Shown piece after piece: positions 11,978 to 25,752 of a stretch of DNA of 64,000 bases. The notes beneath the pieces were generated by a model, which searched no databases, was not told the DNA's origin, and saw only the letters and a list, made by a program, of their open reading frames with translations. How positions within the stretch are numbered: position 1 is the stretch's first letter; the number at the start of each line of letters is the position of its first letter. Source of the stretch: Athripsodes cinereus (taxonomy: Eukaryota; Arthropoda; Insecta; Trichoptera; Leptoceridae); NCBI GenBank assembly GCA_947579605.1, contig OX388313.1, forward strand, positions 29,763,214-29,827,213, read 5' to 3'. Both the position numbers and the translations under genes were made by a program.

Positions 11978-14900
11978 ATTAATGTTCATTATTCTTGTAT
12001 TATATGCGTCCCTTTAATTCACATAACTAAGTTAGGTTTTGTATGTTTAATACTGAATGTATGTCCTGCGTAAGTATATCTATTTCAATATCATTTATTT
12101 CATTGATTGATATTTATCGTTTTGTTTATCTTCCACAATTTATTTTATCTAAAATACAAAGACAGTATTTCTTCCTTTATGAACTTAGATTTAGACTGAT
12201 TTAACAGCTGTTACTGATGTCACAATAACAAGTATTCAGTATTTATTTGAACTGCTTCAACGGATTATAATGAATTCTGAAAAAAAAAAACAAATACGAA
12301 ACAAACAAGTATGTAGAAAGCCTTGAATATTGGCTGCCTTATTACAATAATGAGTATTGGTACATAAATATGTAATAACTAATACCAATACGTATCTAAT
12401 ATTATATTACCATGTTACTACAGGCATAACACTCCTAATTATATGCTTTTATCTTTAATATGTTCGAAAGTGGAACAGCCATAATGCAATTAGCTACATT
12501 GACTAATACATAATAATACTTACCACCGAGCTAGCGCAAGGACGGACGCGGATTTTTGAGTAAACGGAATCTATTTACAAATATTATACCAAATGATTGC
12601 TGGATCTACTACATACTTATATCAATCAGTCGATTTCTCTAAGAATTTCATATTTATTTCATCTTATTCGATCTTTTCCATTGAATGTTTCGTGATAGAA
12701 ATTCTTCGATGTTTTTAATAATGTAATAAATTGTAATTAACACCTAACAAGTAAATTATAATATCGTTGAATATTATCTTTTTTCAAAATACATGCTACC
12801 CACTCAATTCTGATTAATCCGAGCCACTTCAAATACCCAAAATGTCATTTCAAAAGCAACACTTTTTAATATTTCTTTAGTTATCAAACGACTGACATTA
12901 CAAATGTTGTAATCGATCTTATCAATGACACATACTCACATAATATATTAATTGTCCTTAGTGGGTTGTTATAAAAATATAAATTTACAAGCAGATATTA
13001 TTGATCTCTTACAAATAATATAAACAGCCTATGAATATTGATTAAATCTGGGACATTTTTTCACAGCTTTCTACTCACGGCCGTCGACACCCTCTTTTCA
13101 TCATCGTGTTTCACGTTTCTAAATTACTTTATGTCTATGAAAATAATATCAATAAAATATATTTAATATAATATACCTACATGCAGTCGATTGATATTAT
13201 TGTTTGAGTGCTATAATTTTATAGAACGGGTATGTTATTGAATGTATGAGTTGTATCTATTGAGCGCATGGTTGAGGTGTGTGTTATGTAAGTATTTGGG
13301 CACATACATTTTTCTCTTTTTATCAGCGATACATGTTGTTATTGTTGTAGGTACATGGCAATAAGTTACTTGTACGCCTGAAACATTACTTGTTTAATAA
13401 GATTTCTATATTCACGCTAATGTATTTAACCATTTGACTTCGTATTGAAAAAAAATATATCATTACTACTACACTACACTCCAGTTAAATAACTACATGG
13501 TAAAACATGATTGCAATAAAATGTTTTTTATTGTACCGTTTTTAATACGTCCCTTCTCCTCTAGCTAGACACTATATTTTCAGTGCGGGCAATGCAAGGA
13601 AGATAATAATCTAGACTAGAGGTAGTTAAATCTTCAGAATTTGTGAGTTACAATGAAAACCGACATGTGGGTGATGAGTTCTATGTTCTCTATGATTTAT
13701 TACCGATTGACTTACATTTCTAAATGGAAAATTCATAAACATTTATAGGGATGTAAAAAAAGTGTTTAAATTACATAGAATACATTGTTATCTACGGCTA
13801 TTTAAGCAATCATATTATACATTTATGTTAAAGGTAACGAGTAATGGTATAAATTATTTCATTTTCCTCTATTTACAATTACCTACTATATTTATATAAT
13901 CATCTTCTAAATAAACGTGTTGTAAAAACATAATAAAAGCATTCTTTCGAATCGTTTATAAATAATTATCATAAAACATTGATTCCGCCATCACAACTAT
14001 CACTTTATTCCACAACTTAGATTGATTTGTAAGCTAAGCAATAAATACACAACTTATCTTAGGTAGGTACTGGCAAGTGAAATATGTACAGTTTATGTTA
14101 CTGCTGTCACGGTCTAGTATTTTATTAATGGATTTCATGGATAGTTGTACTTTTTATTTATTTTATTGTTTCGCCGTAACCGATTATTGAGAGATGATTC
14201 CGATGACAAAAAATGGAACCATTTTTGTCGTTACAATAAAATGTAAAAATCGTAACAAATAAGCGATGGTGTGAGTAGCGGTGAAAGGCTATTGATTAAA
14301 TAATAAAATTATTTTAATAGAGTAATGTTTAGAAGAAATTCGTAATACATCGTAAGACGGGCGATGTTACAAATAAATTCGACATTTAACATCAAGTTCT
14401 ACATTCTACATATTTCATAAAAGCACATTTAGGTCCTAGTGAATGGGCAAATACTTACACATTGAACAAGAGCATGTGTGGATGCTGTGGGTGTAAGGAC
14501 GGGAGTAGATAGCATTCTAATTCTAACCTTTCTATTTATCCCGCAATAAAAGTGGCGCATTGGTATATCTAAATTATGTTCCCGCTTGACAGTAATTAGC
14601 CATTAATGAATGTCGGCGTTTTACTATTTTACTATATAACCACCTGGCCATTCGTTGATTCAACCGTCTACAGGCGATGTATACGTACATCCAGGATCGC
14701 AGGATCGATACTAATCATGAATTATGTGAAAAAAGACACACAAATAACGAAGAAAACTATGTTAAGAAAATTAGATGATGATTTAATTTTTCAGTATCTC
14801 CATCAAAAAAAATCATCATTTCTAAGGCTGCAATGGTCCCAGTAGTTTTTTTAAGTAACAAATGCTATTTCATTCATAGTAGGTATAGCATAGCTAACAT

Positions 14901-15798
14901 GATATTAAATCTGGCAATAGTTTACAATATGCAATAGATTTATAAGTATGTGGCTACAACAAAGCGGATACAGTTGTCAATATTGAAACATAATACAAAG
15001 ATAAATCACAATATGTATAAATAAATGATTGGGATCAGAAAAAACGCCTTATGAAAGAGGAAATAAAGGCAAACAAATAGATAATAGGTAAACCAAGTAG
15101 CCAGCGATCAGGTACATAATCTGAAATTGTAATGAATTTTGTGAATGTATGTATGACGAGTCCAAGTGCCTGCATAACAGGGGCCTAGGGACAATTGGTA
15201 AACTATAACTATAAACTATAACTAATAATAATAAAAAAGCAAATTAAAAATATTGCAATACATTTATCTATAGGTACATTCTATAACGACTAGGTATACA
15301 GGTACAACATTTGAGATGGTTCAGATATGTCTACACTTTTGATTGAATATCTCGCATAAAATATTGTTAAATATACGATCAAATATATACCTACATAATA
15401 ATAATATCAACACAAACATAATATGAATAATTGTATGTATGTACAAATATAGATACCTAGGTACATATGCCGGACGATTGGTATTTACAACTTGTATATC
15501 GAAATGTCGAGATCAGAATAAAAAGCCTTCGATCGCGAAAGTAACGGTGTCTGCTGATCGCAAAAAAAGTTGTTTTATTCGCGGCACAGAGCGAGGTGAT
15601 GTGTGTATGTAGTTATGTATTATCATATTGTAATATAATACGTACTAGAAATTTTACCCACCAGTGCTTTGGTAAATATTATCTTATTTGATTATTTATT
15701 TTATTACAGTTTGACAAAAATATCAATATACAAAAAAATATACTAGATATTATTAGAAGATTGTTTAACTTAACCTATACTTATATTGAAAAAGTAAC
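11978..15798. other. AT-rich stretch, nothing recognised
   Basis: No coding frame of credible length or composition, no RNA gene and no transposon ends are visible. A family B-like phrase (CCAAGTAGCCAGCGATCAGG) at about 15093-15112 is too short to call. Confidence 0.55.
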
Positions 15799-15810
15799 CT
15801 GTAACTAAAA

Positions 15811-16053
15811 GATGATTGAAAAAAAAAACACAATATGTAGTTAACTTCCAAATGAGTTTAAGTCATTTGGAAGTTAACTACATATTGTGTTTTTTTGTAA
15901 TTATCTTTTAGTTACAGGTTACTTTTTAACTAAATATGTAGTTAACTTACAAATGACTTAAAGTCATTTGGAAGTTAACTACATATTGTGTTTTTTTTTC
16001 AATTATCTTGAAATGGACTTCCAACAAGTACCTTCGGTCAACAACATTAATGT
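15811..16053 (+). mobile_element. Short fold-back retroelement with 12-bp target duplication
   Basis: The element is flanked by CTGTAACTAAAA (15799-15810 and 16054-16065). It contains two hairpins built from the same arm (CACAATATGTAGTTAACTTC and its reverse complement) at about 15829-15889 and 15936-15990. Its 3' end carries CTTCCAACAAGTACCTTCGG at about 16019-16038. That terminal motif recurs at 41222, 57710 and, inverted, 61617. The left target neighbourhood (about 15786-15818) is also copied inverted at 15897-15930, so the palindrome was probably extended by template switching during insertion. No coding capacity is seen. The family relation rests on the shared terminal motif. Confidence 0.65.
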
Positions 16054-16065
16054 CTGTAACTAAAA

Positions 16066-16920
16066 ACTTAAAATAAATGTATATGAAAATAAACAGTGGA
16101 AAAATTTAATTATTACCCCATTTAAGAACAACAAAAAAATAGCACTGAAAAAGTTTATATAAAAAAGAAGGCAGGGGGTGAAGTGCTCTTTAAAAATTGA
16201 TCAAAGGAGGGAGGAAAGCGAATGTACTGATGAGAAACTAATCACCATCTTGATGGTATCTGACCATAAACTTCGAGAAAATGCGTTTTTGAAATTTTGG
16301 TAGTGACAATTGGAAAACAATCTTTTTTAAAACCACGTCCAAATTTTTTTTTGGCAATCCTCCCGTAATGAGTGATATCACAAATAAAATACAATTTAAA
16401 ATCTAGTATGTTAATCTTTGGATTGCCAATTGGTAACACTGTTATGTGATGGTGATGTGCAAAAAGAATAAATAAATTATGAATAACTACGAAATATTAA
16501 AAAAGGTAATATTTATCGTATTGTCTACTCCCTAGACGAAATATTTCGTGTATTCTGTAAAACTTCCGACATATAAGTCAATAGTTAAAGATTATAAATA
16601 GTGCACTGATTACTTCATTGTTAATGTTATTCTCCCCAAAGCACGAGCTACGATCAATTTTGGGGAGTAATTGTATTAGGAATTTTTTTTTATTATTTTG
16701 TCGTTTTGATTATTGTAAGTGATATTTGTGTTTAATAAACTATTATTATTATTCGTATTAGATTATCCACTAAACATTTTATTTTCTGAAGGACCCAGAG
16801 TTACTGTAGACTTGTAGAGGGTAAATATTTATATAAAAAAAATATGGATTAAAAGGTTTTTAGGTATCCATACACACAACACTAAGTGAACTATACATTA
16901 ATTATAAGAATAACTTGCAA
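16066..16920. other. AT-rich stretch, possible LINE tail at 16735
   Basis: GTGTTTAATAAACTATTATT with further ATT units (about 16728-16755) resembles the tail of a non-LTR element. Nothing else is recognised. Confidence 0.4.
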
Positions 16921-17275
16921 CATTGTTTTAATTAGGTAAGTAAAGTTGGTGTAATAACAAGGATGAATGTAAATAAGTTAAGATGGGCACGTGGAAAGAA
17001 TGAATGATGACAGAATGACTAAGAAGATATATTTGGCTGAGAGGAATGGTGCTCGGAGACGTGGACGTCCGAGGATTAAATGGCAAGATCATTTAAATCA
17101 AATCCTACAGGACGGTCACGTGTTGAGCACATTGAACAGGAGAGCATGCATGAGGAATTGTATGACAGTGACGGAAGCGAAAGATGTATGCAAGGATAGA
17201 AGGAAGTGGCGCTCGATCCTTTCTGCCTACCCCGCGAGGGAAGCGGCGTGATGGTATGTATGTATGTATATATAG
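16921..17275 (+). pseudogene. RTE-like LINE C-terminal fragment
   Basis: From 16991 the frame reads ERMNDDRMTKKIYLAERNGA, continues with RRRGRPRIKWQDHLNQILQD, and ends CKDRRKWRSILSAYPAREAA. This is the C-terminal tail typical of RTE-type reverse transcriptases. The sister copy at 60841 reads LRWFGHVERMND, whereas here TGGTTTGGACATGTTGAA has become TGGGCACGTGGAA. That is a 5-nt deletion which breaks the frame. The 3' end has a (GTAT)n tail at about 17252-17275. The copy is heavily 5'-truncated and inactive. Confidence 0.75.
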
Positions 17276-20157
17276 CACCATACCATGTATACTTTGTTAT
17301 ATATATAAATACATACATACATACAATATATTATAGACATTATGGTATTATTGAAGCGGAATAATTAATTCCAACTTAATCATATTAAACCATTAAAAAT
17401 ATCTACATTATAAAATGTTTTCACACATAATTTAAGACTTATACATAATTACATACTGTAGGTATTCCGAGACACTGAAATTATATTATATATGATTATG
17501 CCAATAATGACAAATGTGGAGAGACGATGTATCTATGCTTTAAAAAATTTAATATTATAAATGAACATAATGAAGCAAAGTAATATCTTGTTTTATTTTT
17601 CTGAAGGGCTCATAGAAGCTCAAGAAAAAAACAACATTACAGACAGCTGTTTCCACGATACTTATTTGTTTCATGATAAAAACAGCAGCACACCACATTT
17701 GTTTAATTAATTTAGGAAGTCATCCGGTAAACTCCTTGGATTACACGAGGTTTACACAACTGAGGAAGTTTGATTAAAACAATGTTCAAAGAGAACTGAA
17801 AGGACGGCACTGGATAAAAGTATGACAAGGGTAAATTAGTTTGCAAGTGTATTATTAAAATACTTTATAGTGTAATGTTTATAGGAAGAATTTTTCTTAT
17901 AGACTTCAAAATTTCAGAGACAGCGTGTGTTAAATGTACTGTGCAAAAAAATATTGATAAGACAGGTGAATTATTGATTTCATTGACAAACTACATATTT
18001 TGGTTCATAAAAAAAACACGTTTCTAGCGAGTGAAAGATTTGTCAAATTACAGTGAGTGCTGTTCACGATTTATCCCTGGACTAGAAATAGATAATACAA
18101 TGTCGGCGAGATTGAGATTGTGCTAGCAAATCAATTGTATTTAATCGATACCGCATGTACCTACTACGAATTTATAATGATTTAAGTTATGACCGTGTTG
18201 GCCAACTCCGCCGTTCATTGACAAAAACAAGGTAAGACAAGGTTCTACTATAACTGCGATCGACTCGTTCTAGGAATAGGTTGTATTGTAATAATGTACA
18301 TATCTGGTACTGTACTGATATCTTCAGTGTAATGCGAGGGGCGAATACTATATAATATTATGGTTTTATGTTACGATTGTGATTATAGTAGTAAGTATAA
18401 GTAGTTGTGTAGAGTGAAAAACCGGGTCTCAAACTGCTTCGTGAGCGACCAACAACGGAGAAAACATTGGGCAATTTATAACACATGATTACCTGTCTTA
18501 GCTGATATACCCGAAAGCTAACCACCAATGTCTGTCTTATTACGAATAAGTAACTACCTATATATGTATGTATAATAAATACAGTTGTAACTAAGCGGAT
18601 GTGCAAAGCGAATAAAAGGCTGTAAAAGGTCCAATGCTTTAATTCGCAAATTAATATATACAAGTCACTGAATGCACTATGTCTAAATATAAAATCACTG
18701 AAGCCTTCAAATATAAATATGTATGTACTTTCTTTACTTTTTCCACATTTAGAAAAAAAAAACTTCGTTGTAATATCAGTGAGACTACAGCTGGGGTCGC
18801 AATGAACAATTTATTATAAATAATAATGAGTTACAATATACCTACACTAATACCCTATCACATGAGGTGAATGTGGACATTGAGGAGAATATTAAGATAT
18901 TGATTTTAACATCGGATATTGTATAATATATAATGATTATTGTGTGTTAAAAAGAATAAAAAAATATTATCATTATGATAATAAAATATGGAATATAAGC
19001 CACATCTAATCTATATGTATACAAAACCGTCTATTTAACCAAATTATCATAATTTGGAAAAGCAAATGAAATGGATAGCATCTGCATATTTTTAAAGCAG
19101 TGCTAAAAGCTACTAGCACTTATATTACTCTACAATTCCTACATGGTGCAATGAATTTATTGGGAAAATTCTGGAATTGATAAAATATGTACTTGTGTGG
19201 AATTATAGTTATCGTGTCTGATATAAATTTAGCAGAACTTCGTTTGCTTCCCTAACGACTAAACAGTTTGTTCAATACCAACAATAAGTGAGGACATGTA
19301 CATATTTTAGTTAAAATAAGGGTACTTTATAAAAACGTTTATTTCGGCAGATCAAATATTGAAACAAAATTGGATTTTCAAGATTCAAACAAGTAGGTTC
19401 AATTGTACATAAAGATTTGACATTTTTCCACATGGCATCCAATTTAGAAGTACCTATACAGTTATAGCAATTGATTCTCAGGAATATATGCAGCTAAAAT
19501 ATTGGATAAAAGGAAATAAAACAATTCAAACAAAATTTTAATGTTTTTTCTTGACCCAAGATTGATTACATAATACCAAACATCCCATTTGATAAAACCG
19601 CAAAGAATCTAGCAAAACGATAACACAGACAAAATTGCCATTCTAGTTAAAAAAAAAGGTAAAATAGATATAGAAAATAATACTATAGCAATGTTGTGTC
19701 GCTAAAAATAGACAAGAAAATTAGAATAAGAAAAGGCTTCCGTTTGAATATAACACAGACATAAATACAGTAATATAACGGATATAAAACATAATAAATT
19801 ATATTTTCAAATATCAACTATGAAAACTAAAACGTATTAAAATGTTTCCACAACATGACTTATTAATCAAAATATCACGATCTCAACCAATATGTATGCA
19901 AAGGTCAAATGTAAACAACGGACGCAATATAAAAATATTACAATGTAGGTACAAAAAAAGCAACTTTAGAAGGAGGTGGAGACCTATATAAAAAAACATA
20001 TACATAGTAAATTCGTCGTAAGAACACTTACATATTATTTATATTTTCACTAATATTTTAACTAGGGAGTTCTCGAATTATAATAATATTTATTTATTTA
20101 TTTCGTTATCACAATACGCCTTAATTAATAAAATAATGCCTTGATTAATAAATATGG
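17276..20157. other. AT-rich stretch, nothing recognised
   Basis: An (ATAC)n microsatellite lies at about 17309-17324. No gene, RNA or transposon end is visible. Reading frames here are short and of intergenic composition. Confidence 0.55.
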
Positions 20158-20302
20158 GTTAGTAGGCAGAGATCGCGCCTTAACGATAAATTCGCTCTCT
20201 GTATATTGATTATATCAAATATAAACGCATTTTTCTATTAAATTGCAAATATTATGATCAATGTACAGTAAAGAACGAATGAAGAAATAAATAAAAATCT
20301 AT
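20158..20302 (+). repeat. Repeat family A copy
   Basis: GGTTAGTAGGCAGAGATCGC, then CGATAAATTCGCTCTCTGTA and a GATCAATGTACAGTAAAGAA block followed by an AATAAATAAA tail. The copy is collinear with 4425-4556. Confidence 0.65.
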
Positions 20303-22399
20303 AATAAAACACCAAAAATAAATAAACGAAAACACAGTCTTGACAAATTGTGACATAATATACAACATTCATAGATAAAGACCACATCATATACTATTTA
20401 GTAAATTTGAAGTATGTAGCTCAGACAAAACAATAATACATAGACAAATGTAAACAATACAGATGTTTACATCGATTAAATATCAGTGCAAGCACACTGG
20501 ACGGCAAATAATTATGATGCTGTTAAAAGTAGCCAATATGTAACACTCATCCATTTTTTTCTCTGTTTTCCAATGTCATTTAACATCTGCAATTCAGCGA
20601 TGAGATCTGTGACCACCTACAATTTTATGACAAAAAGAAGATGACCAGTCTATTCTTAGGGTGTAGTTAATACGCTAGCTATCTCACTTATTAGATAAGC
20701 TGTGACGATATAGATTCAGACGTTTTTATGTGGAAGAAAAACAATGAGTTTTTTCGTACAATACACTTTGCGCATCTATAATTTACACCATATAGTATAT
20801 TATAACAGTAACATAATACATAGCAGACACAAGGTTGTCTAGTAATATGTATTACTTCTATGTAGCACAGACTGCACCGTGTAGGTCAGGTCATGGATGT
20901 TCCAATGACATCATCATTTTTATATCACAGTTTTTATGGTGCCAGATTCAGTTACCCATGACTCTCAAAACACATTTTTATGGTATGTTTGTTTGTGAAC
21001 ATCAGACGTAATAATAACGTGACCATAACAATTTTGAAGTTAAGGGAAAAATTAGACACAAAAATCCTTAACTCTGTTTCAGTTTGGGAAAGAAATGCGT
21101 TTTATGTCCCACAACATTAAAACATATAGACATTTAAATATAAATGTCGTAGTCTACTTCGCACTATTTGATAAATGAAAGGGAAAAAAAACTCGTTACT
21201 GTATAATATAATCGTGTTCGATTATCCGTAAAACCGATCGATTAGTAACTTCGATCAACACAAAATAGAAACAAGAAAGTAAAACAATGGATTAAGAAAA
21301 AAATATTTACTAAATTAGAAATTACGTTAATGCATATATAATTGACAATTAACAGAGCAGAAATATAAAAAAAAATAACTGGTAACATTAATAAATCATT
21401 GTGAACGATAAAGATTGACAAAAGATTTTAAAATTGCAATCATTGCACAGCAGGAGTAATAAATTAAATTTTAACAACAGTCTAGAGATATATAACATAA
21501 TACCTATAACTGTGATATAAATTTAAAAAATAGCTTAATTGGTAAAAATCAACTTTTTTATGATGCTATATATCATGAACAAAGAAATTTCTTATTTCTC
21601 GTTAAACCAAATACATAGAATGCAGAAAGGTCCACAGATTCTCAAATGTGAATCCTTACACCGATTCTAAAGTCGCTGCCACTTTTAAACTAGTCAACAA
21701 CAAAATCGTCAATATATAAAATAATATCTGATAAAAAATGTTAAATAATAATGGCTTATGGGACAATGCCATGCAATTACTCTTTCATAAACTTATAATA
21801 AAAAAAATCAGCATTGTTTTTAACATGATGGGTAAAATGTTGTCGCCATAATATAATGATTTAAAATTAAAAATAAACAAACATTATTTATCACTATGCT
21901 ACACACATCATTTATATTTAAGATAAATTTAAGCCCACCGAGATTTTTGGCACAATTAATTTGCAGGTGATGGATTGATTGATAATATAAACTGGGAGTT
22001 TGTATTAAATTATACCAGCATTGATAAAGGCGATGTCTTCTCCACACACGAGCTAATCTAATTGAACGATAATAATTAGTCAATACGAGTTAGGCAAATA
22101 TCCAAGATTCGAAGCGAGAACTTACCACAGACACACGTAGGCACTGCTAAATAAACAATATCAGTTTTTGCGGATTAGTGTATCTTCGATAGTCCGGGAT
22201 TAGAAAATTGATATCGTGTTTTCCGGCAATTTCATAGACTTATAAGGCATATTTTTGGTTGGTACTTGCAATGGACATCTACAAAGTTTTACAGTTAAAA
22301 ATAAATCAAGAATTAATAACAGTGGGTAGCTTTTAAATATAGTTAGCCATAAACAGCACAAGTTTCGTCAACAAGATTTCTTGGAGCCTCGAGCTTGGG
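20303..22399. other. AT-rich stretch, nothing recognised
   Basis: No supported feature. The longest open frames are 60-90 codons with no recognisable domain and no codon bias. Confidence 0.55.
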
Positions 22400-22640
22400 T
22401 GACCTTCTTTGATGACACAAGGTGCGAGGTATGTGGTGGGTGCCAAAGCGTCAGGAATGCCTTGGGAAAAAGTGAGTAGGTACTCGATTGGAGCAGAGTC
22501 GCTCTAAATGGAGGGGTTTGGTTTTTGTACTGTGCTCTCGAGAGAAAAGTTGAAGGAGACCCATCGAACACCCGGATAGCTCAGAAGTCTTCACTTCACT
22601 CGAGAGGAGCGTTGAAGGGCAAGACACCTTGGAATTATCG
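22400..22640 (+). pseudogene. Degenerate LINE C-terminal fragment (SREE family)
   Basis: One plus-strand frame reads GMPWEKVSRYS and a shifted frame reads LEQSRSKWRGLVFVLCSREK. Together they match, block by block, GMSWEEVTQLAQRRSEWRRL and VSALCSREER of the fragment at 41484-41768. At least one frameshift separates the blocks, so this is an inactive relic of the same non-LTR family. Confidence 0.6.
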
Positions 22641-25490
22641 TAGATATTATGTTACAGAAGCCGATGATGGACCATAGTCGACTTCAAGAAATAACTGCCA
22701 ACCCATATGCTGACAGTTTTATGTTGAAAAATGATAGGTAACAATATTATTATCACCATGCTCCGTTGATTACTATCAGTAATGAGCCACGTAATGGAAT
22801 TTCATAAACAGGTACAATTAATCGAAATAATTAAATCTATAATAAATTATCAAATATCTTATCAAACTAGAATCATTTGAGTAATATTTCACAGGAAACA
22901 AAATTGTACATTTTCAATTTTTTTAACTCGAATGGAGATTTCAAATCAGCATAGTTTTTGAAAAGATAAATAGTTTTATGAACAAGTGAAATATTACATA
23001 ATATAATTACCTTAATTTTAGTCATCCAAATGTATTTGATGCACAGTGTTTATCCATTAAAAGGGATCGAACGGCAATTATTAATAATGAAACACTGCAC
23101 AAAAGTATCTTGGTAAAGCATAAAAACACTTTATTTCACACAAAAGGCATTTATATATCATAACAATATATCACTAATTTATTTTTATTCGTAGCATCAG
23201 TAGCAGCAACCAGCGAACAATCGGTACACAGCAGTTCGTTTCAAGTATAAAGTGCTAAATAATAAATAATTAACTGCAATGAGACAACATGTTTACCGAT
23301 CAGGAAAAACACATACACGTTAAATAATAATAAACTTATCATCGGTTTTAACAACTTCAACCGATAAACGGATTGGCGCGAGTCGATACTGACTGATAAT
23401 AAAGAAATATTAAGATAACGATTAAAAATAATTGGGACGCGTATAGATTTAAAACAAATGTATTATTATTATGTACCAAGATATGGTTTAATAAAACTGT
23501 TTTTTAGTCACATATGTGTAAGTAACATAAAATTAACGACAACGCCCTACCAAATTAATTATTTCGTTTACACAGATATATTCATACGAGTATAAATATT
23601 TATAATTATAGACTACTACCTACTTTAAATGTATAAAGCGTAACAATCGTCTGATTGGCTAATTACATTCAAACACGTTTACAAAATACTAACAGATTCG
23701 CGCACTTGCAAAATGCCAGATTTAATGTCAAAGTTTGAACCTAGAGAATAATAATTTTTTAAACGATCAACAATTGGCATGTACAAGTACTGATTTGTAA
23801 TTGCAACCAAAAAAAATTGGGGTTCTCGTTATAAGTTGTACACACCGTAGAAGAATCACAGTAATCCCCGGGTTCAACGACCCTCCCAAGTAATAATAAT
23901 AATATGGCTGAGAGGATTTGATAATACATACATAATAAATTCACCTTGCTGCTGCACCTTCCGAAGTGGCGAAACAAAGTTCCACACAAATCGAGGGAAA
24001 ATTATAAAAAGTTGCAGTCTGATTGCTTCACTATGATTTCAGTGTTGTATGGACGAATGATGTATTTTCGTATAGTGTACACGAGGTGAGAACCGACGAT
24101 CACCAAAACAAACCCGTCTCCAGGGTGAAAAGCGGAATAGTTGTTGTTTATTCTGGATGTGTCGCAGCCGCAGCAGTATAGGAAATGAACAGTCGCAATG
24201 TAAGCAAATTCCATCAATGCAACGTGACACAGTGACAAATACACACTACACGGACACATTATGTCTGATAGATTGAAAATGTAGGAAAAAATATCCATAG
24301 TGGATAAAATTTTAAACACATTTTAAAAATAATGCTTTCTGTGAGGTTGTAGATAAGTTTACTAAAAAATGTATTTAATTGTTCTTGAAAATAATAAATA
24401 AATTAATTTTAAACATAGTGCATGAATAGAATTGCTAATTGCATGCTTACCAGAATTCCAATATAGTTTTAACATAACAGCAGAATCTGAGCTTTAAAGC
24501 TTTACATCGGCTTTCATCGAGTCAATTATTTTATAATTTAGAACTTATGACATCGCCTCGTAAAAAACATGTATACCTAGTACAAGGCATAATATAATTG
24601 ATTAACTCAATTACAATTATTCTTGTCTCTGTATGACCCTAATGTTTGTCCAACTGACGAAATAGAAGTTTCTACTACAATTCCTATTCATTATTTGATA
24701 AAGTGTTCTCCTGTATCCCGAAATAATGCACATAATGTGTAAATTATTCATCATCTCATGCCAACTCTTCACTGCACATCACACTGTGTGTATTAATAGA
24801 TTTAAACTATTATATCTACAAATGAAAAAAGAAAATTACAAACTAGCTAACGAAACTGCTCTACATAATAAATATTATGAAGATAGATAGTCAAATTAAT
24901 GGCCGTAAAAATGTTGAATCTGGTGACAATATAACATTATTATAATTAAATACGCCCGTTTGAAGAACGTTGAACATCTATTGTAGAAACTCTCAAACGA
25001 CATTCTTTCTAAAATTTCAGATGTCTAGCACGCTTACACACATAATACCTACTTAAGATTTTTAATGCCTACAAATCAGCATGAGTTGGTTTAAACAATC
25101 GCATGTTCAGCTATCAAAATTGAGTCAAATGTGAAAACGAAACATAAACAAATATGAAAATATATATTGCATAAATTATTTCACATTTCTTTTTAGATCC
25201 AAGAAGCCATAAATTCTAGTAAAACATGATTCTTCTACAGAATAACTATCAGTTAAGTATGAAACAAAGGGTGTTGACACCTGACATTGTGTTTGTGTTT
25301 ATACCATTTTATCTTAAGATAGAGACAATGTTTACAAATATAAGCAAGAATAACAACATTCTCATAAAACAACCTGCGGTACGTAGAATAAATCTATACC
25401 GTGAACAGTGGATCTAATATATCAACAAAAAACTTCTTTGATTGGAGGGAATACACAGAATTTCACGGAAATAATGACAATTGTACATAA
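22641..25490. other. AT-rich stretch with a mixed-composition patch at 23.8-24.3 kb
   Basis: A patch at about 23750-24320 is less AT-rich. On the minus strand it holds short open frames (MCGTLFRHFGRCSSK from 23989, followed by GTGAAT, a possible splice donor; another frame 24319-24002). I do not recognise a protein, and no partner exon is visible. The rest shows nothing. Confidence 0.4.
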
Positions 25491-25492
25491 TA

Positions 25493-25750
25493 ACGAGGGT
25501 ATACAACCAAAATGCACTAAGTCATTTCAGTTTTGAGATGACATGGTGGCAATTAAATGAAAAAAAAAGTGTTTAGATCAATACAAATTCGTCATGTATT
25601 ATTTGAACTTTAATTAAGATGATATTGGTAAGTGACTTTTAGGCTTTGCAAACAAATTTAAACATAGGAAATATGTTAATTACTTGAATAGTTTTTGAAA
25701 ACTTTTGTAGCGCTAGACTGACTTAGTGCATTTTGGTTGTATACCCTCGA
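25493..25750. mobile_element. Mariner-like MITE, 258 bp
   Basis: The terminal inverted repeats are about 31 bp, beginning CGAGGGTATACAACCAAAAT on the left (from 25494) and matched inverted at 25720-25749. TA dinucleotides at 25491-25492 and 25751-25752 flank the element as expected for Tc1/mariner target duplication. The interior has no transposase frame, so it would depend on an enzyme supplied in trans. Confidence 0.75.
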
Positions 25751-25752
25751 TA

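Noticed and set aside
17252..17324. (GTAT)n and (ATAC)n runs as a possible telomere-like or regulatory repeat
   Set aside because: The first run is the 3' tail of the adjacent RTE-like LINE and the second is a short microsatellite. Insect telomeres use TTAGG.
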